DNA of 64,000 nt from Streptomyces sp. NRRL S-455 (GTDB taxonomy: Bacteria; Actinomycetota; Actinomycetes; Streptomycetales; Streptomycetaceae), in the NCBI RefSeq assembly GCF_000717875.1, contig NZ_JOCT01000005.1, positions 182,863 through 246,862 on the forward strand, given 5' to 3'. The notes under the pieces were generated by a model. It saw only the letters and a list, made by a program, of their open reading frames with translations, did no database searches and had not been told where the DNA came from. Positions 7,915 through 16,873 of this stretch are shown one piece after another. A program made the translations under genes and the position numbers. Within the stretch, counting starts at the first letter, position 1. Each line of letters begins with the position of its first letter.

Positions 7915-9648
7915 TCACTCCTCCCCTTCGGTGCCGTGGCCGGGCCGCACGACCTCCTGGCCGGTGTCCGCGCACGGCATGGCCGCGTTCCGTGAGGTAC
8001 GCGCACGTGTGCCGGCTTCCGACGCCCCGGCAGGCCGCGCGGTGCCCGGCGGCTTGGGCCGCCGAGGGGCCCGTGCGCTCGGGAGACGATCTGCCCCGCG
8101 GGTACGGGCGGGGGCCGCGCCGGTCGCGTTGACGGAGCGGGGACGGTGGCGACGACGTGAGGGCGCCACCGTGGTCACAGGTTCGGTCTCCGGCTGGTGA
8201 CCGGACGCGGTTGTCTCGCTCCCGGCCGTCCGAGCGACAGAGCCGTCCGCCCCAGCCGTGGAGCGGTCCCCCCGGACAATGGCGCCGTCCGCCCGGCCCG
8301 GGGATCCGCCCGTCAGTCCGACCGAACGGTCCGCCTTCGCCTCCGGGCCGTCGTCCCGGGCTTCCGAGTCGTCCGTCCCGACGCTCGCCCGGCCGTCGCG
8401 CTCCGCCCGCAAGCAGCTGCGGATCGACTCCGGGTCGAGACCTTCGTTGCAGGCCTGGTGCAGGAGACGGGCGAAGAGGTAGTCGGGATCCGCACCCAAC
8501 GCCATGGCAAGTGCTTCCCTGGCCTCCAGTTCGTCACCGGTGGACCATGCGACCCAGCCGGCGAGAGTGAGCGGCGCCGCGGCGTGCTCACCGTAGGGTC
8601 CGACGCAGCGGCGGGCCAGCGACCGCCACAGGCGCAGGGCGCGCCCGGCCGCGTCCCCTTCCATCCACTCGGCCGCCCGGTCACGGGTCCCGCGGTCCTG
8701 GAGGCCGAGAATCAACCGGGCGGCCTCGTCATGCCCGAGAAGTTCGTCGTCGCGGAGATCCGCAAGGAGCGTGCCGGAGACGGGCGGCGCCTCGGCGAAA
8801 CGGTCCAGGATCCGCGCGGCCAGCTCCAGCGTCTCATCCGCCACGCAGGCGCGGCCCGAGTCGTCCAGGATCCGCGGAACCAGTGCCAGGCTGGCGCTGT
8901 CCAGGGCGGCCTCCTGCTGGAGAGCGGCTGCGTTCTCCCACGGGAGCAGCCGGGCCCGGAGCTCCCGGAGGCTGCCGCGGACCTGGATTCCCGCGTAGGT
9001 GGCCGCGGCGGCCAGCACTGAGGTGCCGGGCAGCCCCATGGGCGCTCCTTCGGACGGGCAGCATGCCGCGTTGTCACAGCAGTACGACCAGTAGCGGCCG
9101 TCGGAGATGCACAGCGCCTCGACCACCGTCACGTCCAGGGAACCGCACTCCACGCGCAGGCTTTGGGCCAAAGGCCGCAGCCCTTCCATGACCTGCTGCC
9201 CTGTCTGGCCCCGCTCCGGTTCCTGGCACAGGAAGGCGACCATCGAATCGGGCCGGCCCCCTCGGCGCTCGCTGCCCCTCACCAGGCCGTTGGCCAGTTG
9301 CCGGGCCGCGGACGGCCAGTCGTCCGCGTTCGCGGGGATACCGAGCCGGGCTCGGCCGCCGAACCGCCCGCGTCCGTCCTTGTCGTGCAGCGCGACCAGG
9401 ACGATGCTGTCCTCAGGCCGGTACCCGAGCAGATACGGCAGCGCGTCGGCCAGTTCGGCGGGTGTGCGCAGGGTGACCTGGTGGTCGCCTCCGTGGCCGT
9501 CGTACGGGGGGTCGGGCACATGCTGCCCCGTGTCGCCCGGATCGCGCTCCCCCTTCTCCCGCCCACCGTCATGCTGCTCGCCGAGCGCCTCGGGCCCGTT
9601 GATGTCGCCGTTCTCAGGGAATCCGGTCGTTTCGCCGTGGTTCGTCAT
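7915..9648 (-). CDS. DUF4192 domain protein with a disordered C-terminal tail
   Basis: 577 residues. The DUF4192 core spans roughly residues 55-400: TPAELADALPYLLGYRPEDSIVLVALH at its start, a Cys-rich CCDNAACCPSEG segment near 185 and a TPR-like helical end (LTLAGWVAWSTGDELEAREALAMALGADPDY). The last 150 residues are low-complexity Asp/Gly/Arg/Thr sequence. The family is common in actinobacteria and its function is unknown. The YWSYCCDNAACCP pattern could bind a metal, which is inference. It is divergent from the RecQ-family gene, with a consensus DnaA box in the shared upstream region. Confidence 0.8.
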   Translation of the reverse strand: MTNHGETTGFPENGDINGPEALGEQHDGGREKGERDPGDTGQHVPDPPYDGHGGDHQVTLRTPAELADALPYLLGYRPEDSIVLVALHDKDGRGRFGGRARLGIPANADDWPSAARQLANGLVRGSERRGGRPDSMVAFLCQEPERGQTGQQVMEGLRPLAQSLRVECGSLDVTVVEALCISDGRYWSYCCDNAACCPSEGAPMGLPGTSVLAAAATYAGIQVRGSLRELRARLLPWENAAALQQEAALDSASLALVPRILDDSGRACVADETLELAARILDRFAEAPPVSGTLLADLRDDELLGHDEAARLILGLQDRGTRDRAAEWMEGDAAGRALRLWRSLARRCVGPYGEHAAAPLTLAGWVAWSTGDELEAREALAMALGADPDYLFARLLHQACNEGLDPESIRSCLRAERDGRASVGTDDSEARDDGPEAKADRSVGLTGGSPGRADGAIVRGDRSTAGADGSVARTAGSETTASGHQPETEPVTTVAPSRRRHRPRSVNATGAAPARTRGADRLPSARAPRRPKPPGTARPAGASEAGTRARTSRNAAMPCADTGQEVVRPGHGTEGEE

Positions 9649-9688
9649 GCGAAGACGATCTCGCGGAATGCAAAGCTCCGCTTGAGCC

Positions 9689-9697
9689 TGTGGATAA
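9689..9697 (-). promoter_or_regulatory. Consensus DnaA box between the DUF4192 gene and recQ
   Basis: The plus strand reads TGTGGATAA, the reverse complement of the perfect DnaA box TTATCCACA. It lies in the 133-bp divergent region, about 90 nt upstream of recQ. The same 9-mer occurs upstream of recA in this window. Confidence 0.55.
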
Positions 9698-9781
9698 GTC
9701 TGATCAGGGGCACGTCATTCAGAAGCGGTTCGGGTCCGCATCCTCGGTGCACCGCTCGCGCTGTCAGTGCCGTCCTGTTGT

Positions 9782-11956
9782 ATGGAACGCATGGAGCACA
9801 CGAGCAACGCGGATCTCCGGGCGGCGGCCGACGCGGTCCTCGCCCGTCTCGTCGGGGACATCTCGGGGGCGGCCCGGCTGCGTGAGGACCAGTGGCGGGC
9901 GATCGAGGCACTGGTCGCCGACAGACGCCGCGCCCTGGTCGTCCAGCGCACAGGCTGGGGCAAGTCCGCGGTCTACTTCGTGGCGACCTCACTGCTGCGG
10001 GCGCGGGGCAGCGGTCCGACCGTGATCGTCTCCCCGCTGCTCGCGCTCATGCGGAACCAGGTCGAGGCGGCGGCCCGGGCAGGCATCCACGCCCGCACCA
10101 TCAACTCCTCGAACACCGAGGAGTGGGAGGCGGTTCAGGACGAGATCGCCGCGGGTGCGGTCGACGTCCTGCTCGTCAGCCCCGAACGCCTCAACAACCC
10201 GGACTTCCGGGACCAGGTGCTGCCCCGGCTCGCCGCCGCCACCGGGCTGCTGGTGGTGGACGAGGCCCACTGCATCTCCGACTGGGGCCATGACTTCCGT
10301 CCGGACTACCGACGGCTGCGCACCATGCTCGCCGACCTTCCGCCCGGTGTGCCGGTGCTCGCCACCACCGCCACCGCCAACGCGCGCGTGACCGCCGACG
10401 TCGCGGAACAACTCGGCACCGGGGGCGGCTCGGACGCCCTCGTGCTGCGGGGCCCGCTGGACCGGGACAGCCTGAGCCTGAGCGTGCTCCGGCTCTCGGA
10501 CGCCGCGCACCGGATGGCCTGGCTCGCCGAGCACCTCGACGAACTGCCGGGTTCGGGGATCATCTACACGCTCACCGTGGCCGCAGCCGAGGAGGTCACC
10601 GCCTTCCTCCGGCAGCGCGGGCACACGGTCTCCTCGTACACGGGCAAGACGGAGAACGCCGACCGCCAGCAGGCCGAGGAGGACCTGCTCGGCAACAAGG
10701 TGAAGGCACTGGTCGCCACATCGGCGCTGGGGATGGGCTTCGACAAGCCCGATCTGGGCTTCGTGGTGCACCTCGGATCGCCCTCCTCCCCCATCGCCTA
10801 CTACCAGCAGGTGGGCCGAGCCGGACGCGGTGTGGCGCACGCCGAGGTGCTTCTGCTCCCGGGGAAGGAGGACGAGGCGATCTGGGAGTACTTCGCGTCG
10901 CTCGCCTTCCCCTCGGAAGACCTGGTGCGCCGCACACTCGACTGCCTCGCACACGCGGACAAGCCCTTGTCGCTGCCCGCGCTGGAACCCCTGGTGGAAC
11001 TGCGCCGCTCCCGTCTGGAGACCATGCTCAAGGTCCTCGACGTGGACGGGGCCGTCAAGCGGGTCAAGGGGGGCTGGGTCGCGACCGGGCAGCCGTGGGC
11101 CTACGACGCCGAGCGGTACGCGTGGGTGGCGCGCCAGCGCAAGGCCGAGCAGGAGGCCATGCGCACGTATGCGTCGACGACGGGCTGCCGCATGGAGTTC
11201 CTGCAGCGCCAGCTGGACGACGAGGCCGCCAAGCCGTGCGGCCGCTGCGACAACTGCGCGGGCCCGCGCTTCGCCGCGGACACGTCCGAGGAGGCGCTCG
11301 ACGCCGCGCGTGTGGATCTGGGACGGGCGGGTGTCGAGGTCGAGCCCCGCCGGATGTGGCCTACGGGACTGCCGGCGATCGGAGTGGACCTCAAGGGGCG
11401 TATCCCAGCCGGCGAGCAGGCCGCGCCGGGCCGCGCGTTGGGACGCCTGTCGGACATCGGGTGGGGCAACCGGCTGCGCCCGATGCTCGCCCCTCATGCC
11501 CCCGATGGACCCGTTCCGGACGACGTGGCGAAGGCCGTGGTCAGCGTTCTGGCCGACTGGGCCAAGGGGCCCGGCGGCTGGGCGCCGGGCTCGCCGGACG
11601 CCCAGCCGCGCCCGGTCGGCATCGTCACGGTCGCCTCGCGCACGCGCCCCCGGTTGATCGACTCCCTGGGAGCGCGCATCGCGGAGGTCGGCCGGCTGCC
11701 GCTGCTGGGCGCCCTCGAGTACACGGGCGACGCGCATCCCGGTTCGCGGAGCAACAGCGCCCAGCGCCTGAAGGCGCTCGACGGCGCCCTGACCGTGCCG
11801 CCCGCCCTGGCGTCCGCCCTCGCCGAGGTCCGGGGCCCCGTCCTCCTCGTGGACGACTACACGGAGACCGGCTGGACCCTCGCGGTGGCCGCCCGCATGC
11901 TCCGACGGTCCGGTGCGCAGGGGGTGTTGCCGCTGGTGCTGGCCGTGCAGGGCTGA
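9782..11956 (+). CDS. RecQ-family DNA helicase with a C-terminal phosphoribosyltransferase-like domain
   Basis: 724 residues from the chosen ATG. RecQ features: the motif 0 Gln ([12 protein letters not shown]), Walker A (TGWGKS, 57-62), DEAH box ([15 protein letters not shown]), motif V/VI ([28 protein letters not shown]) and the RecQ-Ct zinc site ([16 protein letters not shown], about 467-490). The C-terminal 150 residues end in [13 protein letters not shown] (687-699), the PRPP-binding signature of type I phosphoribosyltransferases. An HRDC domain is not evident. It should unwind DNA 3'-5' in recombination and repair; the added domain's role is unknown. An ATG 9 nt later (after GGAA) and a GTG 15 nt earlier are alternative starts. 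Confidence 0.87.
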   Translation: MERMEHTSNADLRAAADAVLARLVGDISGAARLREDQWRAIEALVADRRRALVVQRTGWGKSAVYFVATSLLRARGSGPTVIVSPLLALMRNQVEAAARAGIHARTINSSNTEEWEAVQDEIAAGAVDVLLVSPERLNNPDFRDQVLPRLAAATGLLVVDEAHCISDWGHDFRPDYRRLRTMLADLPPGVPVLATTATANARVTADVAEQLGTGGGSDALVLRGPLDRDSLSLSVLRLSDAAHRMAWLAEHLDELPGSGIIYTLTVAAAEEVTAFLRQRGHTVSSYTGKTENADRQQAEEDLLGNKVKALVATSALGMGFDKPDLGFVVHLGSPSSPIAYYQQVGRAGRGVAHAEVLLLPGKEDEAIWEYFASLAFPSEDLVRRTLDCLAHADKPLSLPALEPLVELRRSRLETMLKVLDVDGAVKRVKGGWVATGQPWAYDAERYAWVARQRKAEQEAMRTYASTTGCRMEFLQRQLDDEAAKPCGRCDNCAGPRFAADTSEEALDAARVDLGRAGVEVEPRRMWPTGLPAIGVDLKGRIPAGEQAAPGRALGRLSDIGWGNRLRPMLAPHAPDGPVPDDVAKAVVSVLADWAKGPGGWAPGSPDAQPRPVGIVTVASRTRPRLIDSLGARIAEVGRLPLLGALEYTGDAHPGSRSNSAQRLKALDGALTVPPALASALAEVRGPVLLVDDYTETGWTLAVAARMLRRSGAQGVLPLVLAVQG

Positions 11957-12313
11957 CAGCGCACCGAGGCGGCGACCGCACCTCCCGGCCTGCCCACCGC
12001 CCATGGCCAGGTACCGGTCGGCTCTTCGCTCGCGCACGCCTCTGGACGCCACGTACCCGCTTGGCGTACGAACGTATCGTGCTCGAACGCCCCACGGGTG
12101 GTCTGTCGGCGCACGGGGTAGGGATATTAGCGGCGCATCATCTGATAACGGTCGGCTGGTCCAATTGCTCGTTGCCGCATTCAAGTTCGACAGGAAGAAT
12201 TGAGGTCCGCTCCCGCACGGCACGTCCGCCGATCCGGTAGGGCTTTGCCGCGGTGCGCGCTCCCAGGAATCCGACCCCGCCCGCAGTGTGGGCGCGTAGC
12301 CGAAGGGAGGACC
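11957..12313. other. Intergenic region upstream of the 204-residue unknown gene
   Basis: 357 bp without a credible gene. The part at about 12060-12200 is clearly less GC-rich than the flanks and probably holds the promoter of the downstream gene, but no -35/-10 pair stands out. CGAACGTATCGTGCTCG near 12068 is not a proper LexA box. Confidence 0.5.
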
Positions 12314-12928
12314 GTGACCTTCGGATTCGCTCCGGCCTCGGCAGCGGCGTCGATGTCCGCCGCGTCCGCCAACCGCTTGCTCGAACCCGCGGAATGGGCC
12401 GCCGCCGGGATCCCGCTGCTTCGCAACCCCCGCGAGGTCGTCAGCGGACTGCACGCCCGGCACCACCCACAGCCCGCGACCGCCGTCGTCGCCGTGCTCG
12501 ACCCCGATGAGCGGCTCCGGGCGAGCGCCTCGTTCGTCCGCAGACCGGCCCCGGCCGACGGCTGGATGTTCCGCAACGTGCTGCTGGCACAGCTGCGCCG
12601 GGTCATCCCGCACGATCTTCGGCGCCGCACACCGGTGCGCACCGCGGTGCTGCTGTACTGCCGTGATGGCGACGCGCGTTGGACGGAGGAGGACGGCGCG
12701 TGGATGTGGGGGCTGCGCGACGCCTGCACCCTGCACGGCCTGCGCTGCGGGGCGTACATCACGCTGACCCGGGACGGCTGGCAGGTCCTGGGTGAGGGCC
12801 GCGGCGGACGCCGCCCGCACTCCGCCTCGGCACGGGAGCCGTTCGCCACGTCCGACGCGCCGCCACCGCTGCCGCGCACCGGTGGCGCCGCATCCGAAAT
12901 ACTGCGACGCGCGGCGGCGGCGCGCTGA
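12314..12928 (+). CDS. Conserved protein of unknown function (204 aa)
   Basis: The GTG start has a strong AAGGGAGG ribosome binding site 3-4 nt upstream. I do not recognise the family with confidence. The central part is ordered (LLRNPREVVSGLHARHHPQPATAVVAVLD; MFRNVLLAQLRRVIPHDL) and the C-terminal 45 residues are low complexity. The segment ARWTEEDGAWMWGLRDACTLHGLRCGAYITLTRDGWQV loosely recalls the second half of RadC/JAB-type domains, but the catalytic HxH-Pro motif is missing, so that likeness is weak. It is preceded by recQ on the same strand at some distance and converges on the next gene. Confidence 0.7.
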   Translation: MTFGFAPASAAASMSAASANRLLEPAEWAAAGIPLLRNPREVVSGLHARHHPQPATAVVAVLDPDERLRASASFVRRPAPADGWMFRNVLLAQLRRVIPHDLRRRTPVRTAVLLYCRDGDARWTEEDGAWMWGLRDACTLHGLRCGAYITLTRDGWQVLGEGRGGRRPHSASAREPFATSDAPPPLPRTGGAASEILRRAAAAR

Positions 12929-13291
12929 GGCCCCGGCCAGGCCGCTCAGCACGGCTCCGGGGACCGTGCGCACTCGTAGGGCGCACCACGTTTCCGGAAG
13001 CCGTGCACCACGTTGCCCGAGACTGCCGGCCCTCGCGGACGGACCAGAGCGCCGAACCGGGCGGGGCCCGGCCGGGAGACGTGCACGGACAGCCGGCCGG
13101 GTACAGCAGAACGCACTCCCCCGACAGGGCAGGATCCGAGTGCAGGCACAGCGTCCGGCCTCCCGGGCACGCCCGACCGCCCACCCCGCGGAGCCGCCGA
13201 AGCGGCACCAGAAGTGGACCCCAGCACACCGAGGCGACGCGTGGCGCCGCCCCCAGCGCCCGGCCGACCGGACGCTACGGCACCACCCGGC
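12929..13291. other. Convergent intergenic region without recognised features
   Basis: 363 bp between two converging genes. A minus-strand frame ending near 12946 (…HGFRKRGAPYECA…) is open but has no start with a ribosome binding site and no recognised homology. No strong terminator hairpin was found. Confidence 0.4.
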
Positions 13292-13909
13292 TCAGACGCC
13301 CGCGCCCAGCACCGAGTTGATCCGCTGCGGATCGCCACAGACGATCAGCAGGGCGGTGGCGCGCGCATGGGCCAGCGACAGGGCGCTCGCGGCTGCGGCC
13401 TCGGCTCCGCCGTTCACGGCGACCACGACCACAGGGCGCGACGCGGCGCGGGCCGCGACCGTGACGTCCGTGTAGAAGACGTCCTCACGGGCGTCGTGCT
13501 GGGCCCAGTAGGAGGTCTCACCGAAGGACAGCTCGTGGGCGGCCCACGGGTGCTGCTCACCGGTCGTGATCACCAGGACGTCGGCAGGGGCGCGGCCGGA
13601 GTCCAGGAGCATGTCCACGGCTTCCTCGGCGGCGTCGAGCGCGCCTTCGACGGAAGCGGGGATCAGCTGGATCTGCGGGGCGGCCGGAGCGGCGGGGCCC
13701 GACGGACCGGGCTTGGCGCCCGCGTCACGCGCCGTGCGCTGCACCGGCGGCGTGGCCCGGAGAGGGCCGGGACGACCGGGACGCGACGGGGCCGCGGGAC
13801 GGGGACCGGGTACGGGACGAGGGGTCGGCGCGGTGCGGCCGGCGGCCGGAGTGGCGCGGGGACCCTGGGCACTCTCGTGAATCTGAGGCTCCTCGGGAAT
13901 GAGAGGCAT
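13292..13909 (-). CDS. Conserved protein of unknown function with a Pro-rich N-terminus (205 aa)
   Basis: The first 85 residues are Pro/Ala/Arg-rich (repeats like PRPVPGPRPAAPSRPGRPG) and likely disordered. The C-terminal 120 residues form an alpha/beta domain: VEGALDAAEEAVDMLLDSG, DVLVITTGEQHPWAAHELSFGE, VVVVAVNGG and ARATALLIVCGDPQRINSVLG. The last part resembles the end of superfamily 1 helicase C-terminal domains without the ATPase core, so it may be a helicase-derived scaffold; this is inference. The ATG opens MPLIPEEPQ and has no Shine-Dalgarno, but an AT-rich palindrome begins 4 bases upstream, so a leaderless or repressor-controlled transcript is possible. It follows rnhB on the same strand. 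Confidence 0.72.
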   Translation of the reverse strand: MPLIPEEPQIHESAQGPRATPAAGRTAPTPRPVPGPRPAAPSRPGRPGPLRATPPVQRTARDAGAKPGPSGPAAPAAPQIQLIPASVEGALDAAEEAVDMLLDSGRAPADVLVITTGEQHPWAAHELSFGETSYWAQHDAREDVFYTDVTVAARAASRPVVVVAVNGGAEAAAASALSLAHARATALLIVCGDPQRINSVLGAGV

Positions 13910-13912
13910 GAG

Positions 13913-13926
13913 TTGATATTTATCAA
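13913..13926. repeat. AT-rich 14-bp palindrome directly upstream of a start codon
   Basis: TTGATA-TT-TATCAA has perfect 6-bp arms and is almost pure AT in a genome of about 70% GC. It begins 4 bases upstream of the ATG of the 205-residue gene, where a Shine-Dalgarno should be. It could be an operator overlapping a -10 region. Confidence 0.55.
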
Positions 13927-13977
13927 ACGTTGGTACGGCCCGCGTCAGCGGGTGGCGCATACGTGCGAACGAATGCA

Positions 13978-14679
13978 TCAGAAATCGAAGCCGAGCTGAC
14001 CCTCGATTTCCGGAACGCTTCCGTCCGTCCAGCCGCGGACCTTCTTGAGGTGCCGCCACTGGGGCAGCGCATCAAGATACGCCCACGACAACCGGTGGTA
14101 GGGGGTGGGGCCCCGCTCCGCCAGTGCGGCCTTGTGCACGGGTGAGGGATACCCGGCGTTGTCCGCGAAACCGAAGTCTGCATGGTCGATACCCAGTTCG
14201 GCCATCATTTTGTCGCGCTGGACCTTGGCGATCACCGAGGCCGCCGCGACCGCCACGCACGACTGGTCGCCCTTGATCACCGTACGGACCCGCCAGGGCG
14301 CACCGAGGTAGTCGTGCTTGCCGTCGAGGATGACGGCGTCCGGGCGGACCGGCAGGGCCTCCAGGGCACGTCCCGCCGCGAGCCGCAGCGCGGCCGTCAT
14401 ACCCAGCTCGTCTATCTCCTCGGGGGAAGCGTGCCCCAGAGCGAACGACGTCACCCACTTGCGCAGTTCCTCGGCGAGTTCGGTGCGCCGCTTGATGGTG
14501 AGCAGCTTCGAATCCGTGAGGCCCTCGGGCGGCCGGCGCAGTCCGGTGATCGCCGCGCAGACGGTGACCGGGCCGGCCCACGCGCCGCGCCCCACCTCGT
14601 CGACACCTGCAACGATCTTCGCTCCGGTCGTGGCTCGAAGGGAGCGCTCGACGGTGTGAGTAGGCGGTTCGTACGGCAT
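13978..14679 (-). CDS. rnhB: Ribonuclease HII
   Basis: 233 residues. The enzyme cleaves RNA in RNA-DNA hybrids and removes single misincorporated ribonucleotides. The N-terminal active-site motif [15 protein letters not shown] supplies the conserved Asp-Glu pair. LDGKHDY gives the third acidic position and [16 protein letters not shown] is the conserved C-terminal region (normally SPVHxAALxxxGPTPxHRxS, matching [18 protein letters not shown] here). Length is normal for the family. The ATG opens [14 protein letters not shown]. It is first in a minus-strand pair with the Pro-rich unknown gene. Confidence 0.95.
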   Translation of the reverse strand: MPYEPPTHTVERSLRATTGAKIVAGVDEVGRGAWAGPVTVCAAITGLRRPPEGLTDSKLLTIKRRTELAEELRKWVTSFALGHASPEEIDELGMTAALRLAAGRALEALPVRPDAVILDGKHDYLGAPWRVRTVIKGDQSCVAVAAASVIAKVQRDKMMAELGIDHADFGFADNAGYPSPVHKAALAERGPTPYHRLSWAYLDALPQWRHLKKVRGWTDGSVPEIEGQLGFDF

Positions 14680-14761
14680 GGCGCCCCTAGGTTACGCCGC
14701 GCGACCCCGCGCGCGACACCCTGCCCCACCCCGGCGTCGTCGCGGCCCTCGCCGACCTCCG

Positions 14762-15078
14762 TCAGGCGCCGCTCGGCCGGAGCGGCGAAACCCTCAACTG
14801 GGCGTTGATTTCCTCAACTTCACTGTCCCGTCGTTCGCGGCCGCACATCTTGGCGCGGTTCATCATCAACGCGTGAATGACGTCGAAGACCTATCCGCTC
14901 GCCGCGTCCGGACGCACCGCGCCGCGCTCGATCCCACGTGCGATGACCTCACGCGGCATATTGATGACGGGTCCACACCCCTCGAAGACAACGGCGTGGA
15001 AGCGCTCAGCCTGCACCATGTCGCATTCGTGAAGCACCGAGCGAAGCGCGAAAGGGGATCGACCGCCGGAAGGGTGGC
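14762..15078 (-). pseudogene. Remnant of a TetR-family regulator (C-terminal part, in-frame stop)
   Basis: No intact gene lies between rnhB and the ADP-ribosylglycohydrolase gene. Read on the minus strand, this stretch gives a TetR-type C-terminal ligand domain: REVIARGIERGAVRPDAASG, then a TAG stop (around 14908), then VFDVIHALMMNRAKMCGRE and EEINAQL. Upstream the frame continues back (LRSVLHECDMVQAERF) to a stop near 15079, with no DNA-binding domain. From memory, related genomes carry a TetR gene and an efflux-pump gene at this place; here the pump is absent and the regulator is decayed. The GERGxxRPDA pattern and the spacing of the hydrophobic helix support the family call. Confidence 0.65.
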
Positions 15079-15159
15079 CTCATGGCTCGCGCAGCGGGGG
15101 GCACGACAACGACGGGCCGTTCACGCAGAGTTCCCGACGCGCACGGAAAGTTCCGAAAG

Positions 15160-16065
15160 CTAGATCGGCGCGGGGACCCAGTCCGGGAGCGGCTCCGTCC
15201 GCTGCACCCACTCGCCCGGCGGCGCACCCGCCTTTCCCGAGGCGATCACGCCGCCCACAATGGCGCAGGTGGTGTCGACGTCGCCGCCGGCCTGGGCGGT
15301 CGTCCAGAACGCCTGCTCGTAGTCACCGAGGCTCCTGGCGGCCGACCAGAGGGCGAAGGGCACGGTGTCGTGGGCGGTGGTCCGCCGCCCGCACCCCAGT
15401 ACCGCCGCGACCGTACCCGCGTCGCCGTAGTCGAGCATGTCCCGGGCCCGGCGCAGTCCCGCGCCGACCGCGCTCTTCGGCACCAGGTCGATGACCCCGT
15501 CGAGCAGCGCGCCGGCGCCGGGCGGCCCGCCGGGGGCGGCGACGAACGCGGCGGCCGCGGCGACGGCCATGGCGCCGACGACGGCTTCGCGGTGCTGGTG
15601 GGTGGTGTACGCCGAGATCTCCGCCTGGTGGGTCGCCTGCTCCGGGTCGTCCGCGTACCAGGCGCCCAGCGGGGCGATCCGCATCGCGGCGCCGTTGCCC
15701 CAGGACCCCTGCCCGTTGAAGAGCGCGGCAGCCAGCTCCCGCCAGTCGCCGCCCTCCCGGACAAGTCGCAGCAGACGGTTGACCGCGGGGCCGTAGCCCC
15801 GGTCGAAGTCGTGGTGCTCGGCGAAGGAGCGCGCCAGGGCGTCCTGGTCGATGCGGTCGTGGGCGGCCAGCACGGCCACGACGGAACCGGCCATCTCCGT
15901 GTCGTCGGTCCACTGCCAGGGCCCGGACGGCACCTCGCGGCACTTCAGCAGCGGGTAGTTCACCGGCACGAAGTACTGGGAGCCCAGAGCGTCCCCGACG
16001 GACAGTCCGCGCAGGCTGGCCAGGGCGCGGTCCAGGCGCGCATCGGGGGAGGTGTCAGCGGTCAT
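15160..16065 (-). CDS. ADP-ribosylglycohydrolase (DraG/ARH family)
   Basis: 301 residues. The family removes ADP-ribose from proteins or small molecules with two bound Mg2+ ions. Both metal motifs are present: WQWTDDTEM (about residues 50-58) and GGDVDTTCAIVGG near residue 265. LRGLSVGDALGSQY is the conserved N-terminal helix. Length fits the family. The ATG opens MTADTSPDARL. It sits 12 bp downstream of the histidine-phosphatase gene, so the two are probably one operon. The target is unknown; protein ADP-ribose and O-acetyl-ADP-ribose are both plausible. Confidence 0.9.
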   Translation of the reverse strand: MTADTSPDARLDRALASLRGLSVGDALGSQYFVPVNYPLLKCREVPSGPWQWTDDTEMAGSVVAVLAAHDRIDQDALARSFAEHHDFDRGYGPAVNRLLRLVREGGDWRELAAALFNGQGSWGNGAAMRIAPLGAWYADDPEQATHQAEISAYTTHQHREAVVGAMAVAAAAAFVAAPGGPPGAGALLDGVIDLVPKSAVGAGLRRARDMLDYGDAGTVAAVLGCGRRTTAHDTVPFALWSAARSLGDYEQAFWTTAQAGGDVDTTCAIVGGVIASGKAGAPPGEWVQRTEPLPDWVPAPI

Positions 16066-16077
16066 CGCCCTGCCACT

Positions 16078-16737
16078 CTATCCGGAGATCCCGTACGGTT
16101 CGGGATCTCGCCAGCGGTCGAACGGCCTGTCGAGCGTGTACTTGCCGTCGTCCCCCAGAACGAGCATCCGCACCTCGCCGTTCCCCGGGTTCGACAGCGA
16201 CTCGAACTCCGCGACCGTCCAGTGGAACCACCGCATGCAGAACAGCCGCATGGCAAGACCATGGGTCACGATCAGGACGTTCGGCGGGTGGTCGGGGTCT
16301 TCGAAACTGCGGAACAGGCTCTCGAGGAAGCCACCGACCCGGTCGTAGACGTCGGCACCGGACTCGCCCTGGGCGAAGCGGTAGAAGAAGTGGCCGTACG
16401 CGTCGCGGTAGGCCTTCTGGAGGCGGACCTCGTCCCGGTCCTGCCAGTTGCCCCAGTCCTGCTCGCGCAGCCGCGGCTCCTCACGCACACGTATGAGGCC
16501 GGTGTCGAGGTGGAACGCGCGCAGGGTCTCGTGCGTGCGGCGGTACGGGGAGACGTACACGCTGACGCGCTCGCCGCCGAACAGCTCGCGCAGCCGCTCG
16601 CCCGTCGCCTCCGCCTGCCGCCGGCCCCGCTCGGTCAGTGCGAGGGCGTGGTCGGGTACACGCTCGTACACGGAGTCATCAACATTGCCCGTTGACTCGC
16701 CGTGCCGGACAAGGACGATGCGCCGTGGTCGTGCCAT
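16078..16737 (-). CDS. Histidine phosphatase family protein (phosphoglycerate-mutase-like)
   Basis: 219 residues. The N-terminal catalytic RHG motif (IVLVRHGESTGN) supplies the phospho-accepting His. The second conserved His is in VLIVTHGLAMRLF, and the Arg/Glu positions lie in VSPYRRTHETL and REEPRLREQDWGNW. These branches of the superfamily dephosphorylate sugars, nucleotides or proteins; the substrate cannot be read from the sequence. The ATG opens MARPRRIVLV. First gene of a probable operon with the ADP-ribosylglycohydrolase. Confidence 0.88.
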   Translation of the reverse strand: MARPRRIVLVRHGESTGNVDDSVYERVPDHALALTERGRRQAEATGERLRELFGGERVSVYVSPYRRTHETLRAFHLDTGLIRVREEPRLREQDWGNWQDRDEVRLQKAYRDAYGHFFYRFAQGESGADVYDRVGGFLESLFRSFEDPDHPPNVLIVTHGLAMRLFCMRWFHWTVAEFESLSNPGNGEVRMLVLGDDGKYTLDRPFDRWRDPEPYGISG

Positions 16738-16873
16738 GCCAAGACCCTAGATCGGGTGAGGCCTCGCCGAGCACACGTACCGCACCCATACAGCGTAGGT
16801 CACACAGATTCCGCACCACAGATCACACACGTACCCGACCGGAACCCTTCCTTCCAGCCCCCACCACCCGGCG

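Noticed and set aside
12060..12090. LexA-like sequence CGAACGTATCGTGCTCGAAC
   Set aside because: The right half does not match GTTYG at the required spacing; it is two loose half-sites.
12946..13338. Minus-strand frame ending HGFRKRGAPYECARSPEPC
   Set aside because: No start with a ribosome binding site outside the neighbouring gene and no recognised similarity; left as part of the intergenic region.
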